Below the pieces are notes generated by a model. That model was not told the origin of the DNA. It saw only the letters and a list, made by a program, of their open reading frames with translations, and searched no databases. The position numbers and the translations under genes are program-made. Source: Oscillospiraceae bacterium (GTDB taxonomy: Bacteria > Bacillota > Clostridia > Oscillospirales > Oscillospiraceae). From it: DNA of 37,427 nt. The stretch spans positions 1-37,427 of the forward strand of contig JAFSEW010000017.1 of assembly GCA_017435525.1 (NCBI GenBank). The letters run 5' to 3'. Below are positions 31,075 through 37,427 of this stretch, piece after piece. Each line of letters begins with the position of its first letter. Position 1 is the first letter of the stretch.

Positions 31075-31666
31075 AACCTGCCTCCTTTAACTTCTCATAG
31101 AAAATCTTCAGTGCATTGCCCCGGTGGGAAACGGAGTTCTTCACCTCAGGGCTCAGCTCCGCCGTGGTCATGCCCAAAGGCGGATAATAGAAAATGGGGT
31201 CGTAGCCGAAGCCGTTTTCACCCCGGGGTTCTCTGGTCAGTTCACCGTGGATCTCACCTCTGGCCTGAATGGTCTGGCCATCAGGGGTAACCATGGTGAT
31301 GACGCACACGAACTGGGCCTGGCGCGCTCCGTCGGGCACATGCTCGGTATTCTTCAGCAGCAATTCCAGGCGGCCCCAGTCATCCAGGCTTTCATCGAAG
31401 CCGTACCGGGCAGAATACACGCCGGGCTCACCGTTCAGGGCATCCACAGCAATGCCGGAATCGTCTGCCAGGGCAGGCAGGCCGGTGGCTTTCATCACAG
31501 CCTCTGCCTTCAGGAAGGAATTTTCCTCGAAGGTGGTGCCGGTTTCTTCCACATCGATATCCACGCCCAGCTCGCTCTGAAGCACCAGCTCCATGTCGAA
31601 CTTCTCGGTGATTTTGCTGATTTCCACCAGCTTGTGGCGGTTCTTGCTTGCCAGCACAACTTTCAT
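31061..31666 (-). CDS. rdgB: XTP/dITP diphosphatase (RdgB/HAM1)
   Basis: A 201-residue house-cleaning pyrophosphatase that hydrolyses dITP, XTP and related non-canonical nucleotides. Motifs are VVLASKNRHKLVEI (2-15), ALADDSGIAVDALNGEPGVYSARY and GENGFGYDPIFYYPP. The end of ftsY reads TGATG so that its stop and ATG 31666 share one base; a GTG at 31669 is an alternative start. SD GAGG lies within the end of ftsY. Confidence 0.97.
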   Translation of the reverse strand: MKVVLASKNRHKLVEISKITEKFDMELVLQSELGVDIDVEETGTTFEENSFLKAEAVMKATGLPALADDSGIAVDALNGEPGVYSARYGFDESLDDWGRLELLLKNTEHVPDGARQAQFVCVITMVTPDGQTIQARGEIHGELTREPRGENGFGYDPIFYYPPLGMTTAELSPEVKNSVSHRGNALKIFYEKLKEAGYADK

Positions 31667-32571
31667 CACAGCAGCGCCTCCACAAAGTCCTTTGCTTCAA
31701 AGGGCATCAGGTCGTCGGCCTTTTCACCCACGCCTACGAACTTCACGGGAATCTGCAGCGCGTCCGCCACGGCGATGACGATGCCGCCCTTGGCGGTGCC
31801 ATCCAGCTTGGTCAGGGCGATGGCGGTTACACCGGCGATCTCCTTAAACTGCTTGGCCTGGATCAGACCGTTCTGGCCGGTGGTACCATCCAGCACCAGC
31901 AGCACTTCCCGGGCTGCATCGGGCAGCTCCCGCTCCACGATACGGCTGATTTTATTCAGCTCATTCATCAGGTTCTGCTTGTTGTGCAGGCGGCCTGCGG
32001 TATCGATGAGGATCACATCCACATTCTTGGCCTTGGCGGACTGAATGCCGTCAAAGACAACGGAAGCAGGGTCTGCGCCCTCGTACTGACGCACAATGGA
32101 AGCGCCGCTTCTTTCCGCCCAGATCTCCAGCTGGTCCGCAGCGGCAGCCCGGAAGGTATCGCCGGCAACCAGCAGCACCTTCTTGCCTTCATTCACCAGC
32201 CGGGTAGCAATCTTGCCGATGGTGGTGGTCTTACCCACGCCGTTGACGCCGATCACCAGGATCACGGCGGGGTTGGTGGAAAGATTCAGGGCAGTATCGC
32301 CCACATGCAGCATCTCCACCAGAATGTCTTTCAGAGCCTTTTTAGCCTCCTCGGTGGTCTTCAGGTGCTGCTCCCGGACAGCTTTGCGCAGCCGGTCGGT
32401 AGCCTTCACTGCGGTGTCCACGCCCAGGTCTGCCAGGATCAGGCTTTCTTCCAGCTCGTCATAAAAATCGTCGTCAATCTCACTGAAGCCGGAAAAGACG
32501 CTGCCCAGGGTAGATGCCATGGCATCTCTGGTCTTGGTCAGACCGGCTTTGATCTTATCAAAAAATCCCAT
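31666..32571 (-). CDS. ftsY: Signal recognition particle receptor FtsY
   Basis: A 301-residue SRP GTPase that docks SRP-bound ribosomes to the membrane. It has a short N-region without the long acidic A domain, a four-helix N domain, and a G domain with GVNGVGKTT (108-116), GDTFRAAAADQLEIWAER, DTAGRLHNK and the TKLDGTAKGG motif. It follows smc by 12 bases. The smc-ftsY pair is a common clostridial arrangement. Confidence 0.98.
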   Translation of the reverse strand: MGFFDKIKAGLTKTRDAMASTLGSVFSGFSEIDDDFYDELEESLILADLGVDTAVKATDRLRKAVREQHLKTTEEAKKALKDILVEMLHVGDTALNLSTNPAVILVIGVNGVGKTTTIGKIATRLVNEGKKVLLVAGDTFRAAAADQLEIWAERSGASIVRQYEGADPASVVFDGIQSAKAKNVDVILIDTAGRLHNKQNLMNELNKISRIVERELPDAAREVLLVLDGTTGQNGLIQAKQFKEIAGVTAIALTKLDGTAKGGIVIAVADALQIPVKFVGVGEKADDLMPFEAKDFVEALL

Positions 32572-32583
32572 TGTTATTCTCCT

Positions 32584-35500
32584 TTATTCCACAATTCCCA
32601 GCTGATGTTCCATCTGGTTCAGGTCCAGCCGCAGCAGCTTGGAAATGCCCTGCTCCTGCATGGTCACACCGTAGAGCACATCGGAAGCTTCCATGGTGCC
32701 TCTGCGGTGGGTAATGACGATGAACTGCGTCTTCTTGCTCAGACGTCGCAGATAGTTGGCAAACCGCTCCACATTCCGGTCATCCAGGGCCGCATCGATC
32801 TCGTCCAGCATACAGAAGGGCGTGGGGCGCACTTTCAAAATGGCAAAGTACAATGCGATGGCCACAAATGCCTTTTCGCCGCCGGACAGCAGCGTAATGG
32901 TTTTCAGCTGCTTTCCGGGGGGCTGCACCCGGATCTCGATGCCGCAGGTCAGGGGCTGCTCCGGATCTTCCAGCACCAGCTGGCCCTTGCCGCCGCCGAA
33001 CATTTCTTCAAAGGTCTTGCCGAAATAATGGTCGATCTTCTTAAATTCTTCCACGAAGATGGTTGTCATCTCCTGGGTAATATTGCGGATAATGCTTTCC
33101 AGCTCCCGCTTGGAATTCAGCACATCGTCCCGCTGGGTTGCCAAATAGGTATAGCGCTCATTGACACGGGCGTATTCCTCAATGGCACCCAGGTTCGGCG
33201 TACCGATGGCTGCGATCTTGCGTTTCAGTTCACCGATCCGGCGGTTACCGGCCGCCACGGATTCGATTTCCGTGCGCTTGTCCAAAGCCGTGGAGGGCGT
33301 CAGTTCGTAGGAATCCCAAAGTTTATCAATGATCTGCCGCTCTTCCATGGCGGTGGTAGCCTTCTTCTGTTCCAGCAGGCCGCAGGCGCGCTCCATGGTG
33401 ATAATATCCTTGTTCTTTTCCTGGGCCTGCCGCTCTGCCATGGTTTTTTCCGCTTCGGCTTCTGCGCGCTGGGTCAGGATGGTATCCAGCTCTTTCTTTT
33501 TCCGCTGGATTTGCCCCTGATTTTCCGCACTGCGCTGCTGCAAGTCCGCCAGCTGCGCTTCCAGATTCTGATTCTCCCGGGTAATGTGGGCAATCAGCGC
33601 CAGCTTCTGATCCCGGTCGCCTTCCATGGCGCTGCGCAGCTGCTGCAAATCGGCAATATGGGTCTGCGCTGTGAGCTTCTCGGCTTCCAGCGCCGCTTCG
33701 TCCGCCTTGCACTGCGCTACCTGCTCCTGAATACCGGCAGTAGCCTGGGCAGCTTCCGTCTGACTGTCTTCCAGCGCGGCAATGCTGCAGCGGGTCTGTT
33801 CCAGCTGCGCGGTAAGCAGCTGGATTTTGGTCTGCTGCGCCGCAAACCGGGCACGGTCGCTGCCGGTGCGCTCCGTCAGGGAATCCAGTTCCTTCCGGGC
33901 AGCTTCCATAGCCTGCGCGATGCTCTGCACCAGAATTTCATGCTGCTTTTCCGTGCCCTGCAGCCGCAGCACCTGATCCTCCGCTTCCCGGAGCTGATCC
34001 GCTGCCGCTGCCATCTGGAATTCCACCTGGTCTGCCAGGCGGGCGGCTTCCTGCAGGTCGGCTTCCAGCACCTGTTTCTTCTGCTCCAGTTCTTTCTCCT
34101 GGGCAACGAGCTTTTCCAGCTCATTGGCTCTGGAGAGGATACCGGCTTCCCGATTCACGGCGCCGCCGGTCATGGAACCGCCGGGATTCATCACCTGGCC
34201 GTCCAGGGTGACGATCTTGAATCGGTTTGCATATTTTCTCGCCATGGCAATGGCGGCGTCAATATCTGTAACGATCACGATACGGCCCAAGAGATTTTCC
34301 ACAATCTCCCGGTAGGTATCCTGGGTTTTTACCAGATGGGATGCGATACCCACAAAACCCCGGCAGCTTTCCAGCCCGGTTTCCTGCAGCTTCTTGCCCC
34401 GGATTACCGAAAGGGGCAGGAAGGTTGCACGGCCGCTGCCGCTGCGTTTCAAATAGGAAATGGCAGCTTTGCCGTCGGCTTCGCTTGATACCACGATCTG
34501 CTGCATAGCGCCGCCCAGAGCGATCTCAATGGCTACGGTATAACTGTCCTCTGTGCGGATCAGACGGGATACGGGGCCATGGATATTGCGCAGGGCGCCC
34601 CGCTTGGCTTCCTGCATCACCAGCTTGACGGACTTCTGGTAGCTCTCGTAATCCTGCTCCATAGCCCGGAACACCTTGACTTTTGCCTTGATGCCATCCA
34701 GCTGGGATTCCAGCTGACGCATATTCTGCGCCAGTTCATCCCGGCGTTTTACGCGGCTGCTGCGGCGCAGGTTATAACCGGCAATGGTATTATTGGCGGC
34801 GGTGACATCCTCCTGAGCCCGGCGCAGCTGCTTGCGGCAGTCCGTCAGGTCAGTATTGGCGCTTTGCTGCCGGTCCCCCGCAGCGGCCAGATCCGCTTTC
34901 AGCTGCTGACGGCGTTCATCGCTGAGCCGCAGGCTCTCTTCCAGACCCCTTACATCCGCTTCACAGCCGGCAATCTCAGAGGCCAGGTTGGTTTCTTTGC
35001 TGCGCAGTTCCAGGAACTGCCTGGTAATACCCTGGGCACCGGCGATCATGGCTGCCAGCTCCTGCTGCAGCGTTTCCAGATTCCGGCGTTTTGCCACGGT
35101 TTCTTCTTCGATCCGGGCAATGCGCTGCTGCACCTGCTCCATCTGGGCAGCGATGCCGCCGCTGCGGTCTTCCTGGCTCTTCAGTTCTTCCTGCACCCGG
35201 GTAATGTTGGCATGATTGTTATCCATATTGCCCCGGAGCACCGCTGCCTGGCCTTCCAGCTGCTGATGGGTGGATTCCAGCATAGACACATGGATTCGGG
35301 CGGATTCCAGATCCGCATCCTTCTGCCGGAGCGCCAGAGAAAGGTTTTCCGAGCGGTTATACAGCTCGTCCAGCTCATCATGGGCCTGCTGCAGCACAAA
35401 GGAGGCGGAAGCATAGTCCTCCTGGGCCTTCTGCGCCGCTGCGGAAAGCTTCTCCAAAGTATCCAGCCACACGGCAATTTCCACGCCCTGCAGTTCTTCC

Positions 35501-36156
35501 TTCAGTTCCAGATACCGCTTTGCCTTTTCAGACTGCTGCTTCAAAGGCTCCAGCTGCAGTTCCAGCTCGGATACCTTGTCGCCGATGCGCAGCAGATTAT
35601 CCTCGGTATGCATCAGCTTGCGCTCGGTTTCCTCCTTGCGGTGGCGGTATTTGGAAATACCCGCAGCTTCCTCAAAGATCTCACGGCGGTCGGCACTCTT
35701 CAGGGAGAGGATCTCATCCACCCTGCCCTGGCCGATATTGGAATAGCCCTCTCTGCCCAGGCCCGTATCCATAAACATCTCATGGATATCCCGAAGTCTG
35801 GCAGACTGGCGGTTGATATAGTATTCGCTGTCACCGCTGCGGTAATACCGGCGGGTGACCATCACTTCATCGGCATCATAGGCAAGGGCTCTGTCACTGT
35901 TGTCCAGGGTCAGCGTGGCTTCCGCGAAGCCCACCGCAGCACGCTTCTGGGTGCCGCCGAAGATCACATCCTCCATCTTGGCACCACGAAGGGTCTTGCT
36001 GCTCTGCTCACCCATAACCCACACAATGGCATCGGAAATATTGGATTTTCCGGAACCGTTGGGGCCCACAATGGCAGTGATATCGTCGCCAAACCGGATC
36101 AGCGTTTTATCCGGGAACGACTTAAAGCCCTGCACTTCCAAACTTTTTAAGTACAC
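32584..36156 (-). CDS. smc: Chromosome segregation protein SMC
   Basis: A 1190-residue condensin ATPase. The N-terminal head has Walker A GPNGSGKSN (about 32-40), followed by a long coiled coil (about 165-500), a hinge (about 510-670, with GALRNIHGPVSRLI and GGAMQQIVV), a second coiled coil, and a C-terminal head with the ABC signature LLSGGEKAFVA and Walker B FCMLDEIDAALDD. Start is GTG 36156 with SD GAGG 7 bases away. It leads the seven-gene operon smc-ftsY-rdgB-yhbY-nadD/yqeK-rsfS-leuS. The kleisin and ScpB genes are not in the window. Confidence 0.98.
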   Translation of the reverse strand: MYLKSLEVQGFKSFPDKTLIRFGDDITAIVGPNGSGKSNISDAIVWVMGEQSSKTLRGAKMEDVIFGGTQKRAAVGFAEATLTLDNSDRALAYDADEVMVTRRYYRSGDSEYYINRQSARLRDIHEMFMDTGLGREGYSNIGQGRVDEILSLKSADRREIFEEAAGISKYRHRKEETERKLMHTEDNLLRIGDKVSELELQLEPLKQQSEKAKRYLELKEELQGVEIAVWLDTLEKLSAAAQKAQEDYASASFVLQQAHDELDELYNRSENLSLALRQKDADLESARIHVSMLESTHQQLEGQAAVLRGNMDNNHANITRVQEELKSQEDRSGGIAAQMEQVQQRIARIEEETVAKRRNLETLQQELAAMIAGAQGITRQFLELRSKETNLASEIAGCEADVRGLEESLRLSDERRQQLKADLAAAGDRQQSANTDLTDCRKQLRRAQEDVTAANNTIAGYNLRRSSRVKRRDELAQNMRQLESQLDGIKAKVKVFRAMEQDYESYQKSVKLVMQEAKRGALRNIHGPVSRLIRTEDSYTVAIEIALGGAMQQIVVSSEADGKAAISYLKRSGSGRATFLPLSVIRGKKLQETGLESCRGFVGIASHLVKTQDTYREIVENLLGRIVIVTDIDAAIAMARKYANRFKIVTLDGQVMNPGGSMTGGAVNREAGILSRANELEKLVAQEKELEQKKQVLEADLQEAARLADQVEFQMAAAADQLREAEDQVLRLQGTEKQHEILVQSIAQAMEAARKELDSLTERTGSDRARFAAQQTKIQLLTAQLEQTRCSIAALEDSQTEAAQATAGIQEQVAQCKADEAALEAEKLTAQTHIADLQQLRSAMEGDRDQKLALIAHITRENQNLEAQLADLQQRSAENQGQIQRKKKELDTILTQRAEAEAEKTMAERQAQEKNKDIITMERACGLLEQKKATTAMEERQIIDKLWDSYELTPSTALDKRTEIESVAAGNRRIGELKRKIAAIGTPNLGAIEEYARVNERYTYLATQRDDVLNSKRELESIIRNITQEMTTIFVEEFKKIDHYFGKTFEEMFGGGKGQLVLEDPEQPLTCGIEIRVQPPGKQLKTITLLSGGEKAFVAIALYFAILKVRPTPFCMLDEIDAALDDRNVERFANYLRRLSKKTQFIVITHRRGTMEASDVLYGVTMQEQGISKLLRLDLNQMEHQLGIVE

Positions 36157-36198
36157 ACAACTACCTCATCTTATCAAATGGTAAAAACAAATCAGCTT

Positions 36199-36227
36199 AT
36201 TATACCGGGAAAACCGAAAAAAAGCAA
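36199..36227 (-). promoter_or_regulatory. smc operon promoter
   Basis: On the minus strand TTGCTT (36222-36227), 17 bases and TATAAT (36199-36204), 43 bases before the GTG start. Confidence 0.8.
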
Positions 36228-36261
36228 GGGCTTTCTTTGGGTTTCCCCGCCGATTCTATCC

Positions 36262-36290
36262 TTGCCTTTTTCTTTTTCGACCATTATAAT
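36262..36290 (+). promoter_or_regulatory. Promoter of the PfkB kinase gene
   Basis: TTGCCT (36262-36267), 17 bases and TATAAT (36285-36290), 36 bases before the ATG. Back to back with the smc promoter, with the two -35 boxes about 34 bases apart. Confidence 0.8.
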
Positions 36291-36326
36291 ATAGAAAACG
36301 CCCCGGAAGAAAGTGAGGTAACGCGC

Positions 36327-37277
36327 ATGTATGATGTAACCGCTTTGGGTGAGCTGCTCATCGACTTCACCTGTGAAAGCACCGATGCCACCGGATATCC
36401 CACCATGGCTGCCCATCCCGGCGGCGGCCCACCCAATTTCCTGGCTGCTCTGAGTAAATTCGGTGCAAAAACCGCCCTGATCGCCAAAGTGGGCACCGAT
36501 GCCTTCGGCAATCTTCTGAAAAAGACATTGCTGCAGCTGGGCATTGACAACAGCGCCGTCATTTGCGATGACAGCGTGTTTACCACCCTGGCCTTTGTGA
36601 CCCTGGACGAAACCGGTGACCGGGAATTCTCCTTCGCCCGGAAGCCCGGCTCCGATACCCAGCTGAAATTTGAGGAAGTGGATCTATCCTATATCGATAA
36701 CGCCAGGGCGTTCCATTTCAGCACCCTTTCTCTCACAGACGAACCTTCCCGCAGCACCACTTACCGGGTAGTGGAGTATGCCCGCGCCCAGGGGAAGCTG
36801 ATCCACTTTGATCCCAACCTGCGCAAGCCCCTGTGGAAGAGCCTGGAAGACGCCAAAGCGCAGATGCTGTGGGGGCTTGCCCATGCGGATGTGGTGAAAA
36901 TCAGCGACGAAGAGGCGGAATTTCTCTTTGGGCTGGCACCGGAAGAAAGCGCCGCCTATATCCTGGCGCATTTTCCCGTGAAGCTGGTGCTGGTGACCTG
37001 CGGCCCAGGGGGTGTGATTTTCGCAAATCAGCAGGCCTTTGGACATACCCCTGCCCTGTCCGGCATTCAGGTTGTGGATACCACCGGCGCCGGGGATATT
37101 TTCGGCGGCAGCACCCTGTGGCAGCTGCTGCGCAGCGGTAAGCAGCCACAGGATCTGACGGAAGCAGAACTGCGGAACATTACCAAATTTGCCTGCACCG
37201 CAGCCGGCCTTTCCACCATGAAGCAAGGCGGTGCCAACAGCGTTCCGGAAATGGAAGAGATTCTGGCAAGGCTTTAA
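36327..37277 (+). CDS. PfkB family carbohydrate kinase (fructokinase-like)
   Basis: A 316-residue ribokinase-superfamily enzyme. The first signature GGGPPNFLAALSKFGAKTALIAKVGTDAFG lies at about 31-60, and the second DTTGAGDIFGG at about 252-262 with the catalytic Asp and the anion hole. The N-terminus LGELLIDF and its GGxPxN pattern are those of fructokinases, but ribokinase-superfamily substrates are hard to assign, so only a sugar kinase is claimed. ATG 36327 has SD GAGG; the upstream open frame runs through the promoter and is rejected. No sugar transporter or hydrolase is seen in the remaining window. Confidence 0.93.
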   Translation: MYDVTALGELLIDFTCESTDATGYPTMAAHPGGGPPNFLAALSKFGAKTALIAKVGTDAFGNLLKKTLLQLGIDNSAVICDDSVFTTLAFVTLDETGDREFSFARKPGSDTQLKFEEVDLSYIDNARAFHFSTLSLTDEPSRSTTYRVVEYARAQGKLIHFDPNLRKPLWKSLEDAKAQMLWGLAHADVVKISDEEAEFLFGLAPEESAAYILAHFPVKLVLVTCGPGGVIFANQQAFGHTPALSGIQVVDTTGAGDIFGGSTLWQLLRSGKQPQDLTEAELRNITKFACTAAGLSTMKQGGANSVPEMEEILARL

Positions 37278-37332
37278 ACAAGCAAAAAGGGGCTGTCTCA
37301 CTAAGGCATAAACCTCACATTTCATCTCGTAG

Positions 37333-37353
37333 GGACACCCCTCCGGGGTGTCC
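37333..37353. repeat. GC-rich palindrome after the kinase gene
   Basis: GGACACCCC and GGGGTGTCC pair perfectly around TCC. There is no T-run, so it is not a classical terminator; it may be part of a dispersed intergenic repeat together with the GGGGCTGTCTCACT segment at 37289-37302. Confidence 0.5.
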
Positions 37354-37360
37354 AAACTGG

Positions 37361-37390
37361 AAAAACCGGCACAAATTGTGCCGGTTTTTT
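37361..37390. terminator. Bidirectional terminator at the right end
   Basis: AAAAACCGGCAC (37361-37372) pairs with GTGCCGGTTTTT (37378-37389) around AAATT, flanked by A and T runs on either side. It can end the PfkB transcript and any leftward one from beyond the window. Confidence 0.88.
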
Positions 37391-37427
37391 ATGTTTATTG
37401 ATGTTTTCGCGGACACCGCAGGAGCGG

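Noticed and set aside
31648-34488. 946-codon open frame on the plus strand opposite ftsY/smc
   Set aside because: It is exactly antisense to two fully recognisable genes, has low-complexity composition rich in H, Q, L and G, and no family motif. It is a shadow of codon bias.
36237-36326. N-terminal extension of the PfkB kinase
   Set aside because: It covers the kinase gene's own promoter and is F-rich without similarity; ATG 36327 starts the conserved domain.

Overview
The window is a stretch of chromosomal core genome from a low-GC-clade but moderately GC-rich (roughly mid-50s %) Firmicute. It is most consistent with a clostridial, Oscillospiraceae/Ruminococcaceae-like anaerobe. The reasons are a dcw cluster led by mraZ-rsmH-ftsL with a PASTA-type class B PBP, a MurE carrying the meso-diaminopimelate DNPR motif, an AbrB-type regulator, spmA/spmB spore-maturation homologues, a small 2[4Fe-4S] ferredoxin, and a CD1247-like acidic zinc-ribbon protein. 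Genus cannot be fixed from the sequence alone. No phage, IS transposase, CRISPR array or defence island is visible.

Layout: (1) 1-614, a four-gene tRNA operon on the minus strand (Val-Asp-Phe-Gly) with a consensus promoter, CCA-encoding genes and a terminator, and with perfect hairpins in its spacers, one of them apparently a relic of a tRNA 3' end. (2) 690-2323, hslO and a SAM methyltransferase, lying directly behind the ftsZ terminator. (3) 2331-15186, the dcw division/cell-wall cluster, all on the minus strand and transcribed mraZ-rsmH-ftsL-PBP-murE-murF-mraY-ftsW-murG-ftsQ-ftsZ, with a good mraZ promoter followed by a four-box MraZ operator and a separate ftsZ promoter. murD, murC, murB and ftsA are absent from the cluster. 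(4) 15254-17604, clpC on the minus strand, divergent from a ferredoxin-trmN6-rsmI run (17674-19547) on the plus strand. (5) 19552-22632, an M81 metallopeptidase and an AbrB regulator (minus), divergent from spmA-spmB (plus). (6) 22641-26175, efp plus an acidic zinc-ribbon protein, yqeG plus an M24 aminopeptidase, and a divergent unknown gene. (7) 26179-36227, rpsU alone, and a long minus-strand operon smc-ftsY-rdgB-yhbY-nadD/yqeK-rsfS-leuS, with a divergent PfkB sugar kinase at the right end.

The genes serve growth: septum and peptidoglycan synthesis (dcw), chromosome condensation and membrane targeting (smc, ftsY), ribosome function (rsmH, rsmI, trmN6, yhbY, rsfS, rpsU, efp, leuS), NAD synthesis, nucleotide-pool cleaning (rdgB) and proteostasis (hslO, clpC). 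Regulation can be read unusually well: several promoters are perfect or near-perfect -35/-10 pairs with 17-bp spacers, and nearly every transcription unit ends in a clear hairpin. I did not find a convincing new multi-gene system. The most interesting leads are the spacer hairpins and tRNA relic in the tRNA operon, the LexA-like palindrome upstream of mraZ, the MraZ operator with its degenerate box, terminators that abut the ribosome-binding sites of following genes, the abrB/spmAB divergent control region, the LeuRS KMGKR motif, and an unrecognised 234-residue protein whose start codon overlaps a divergent promoter.
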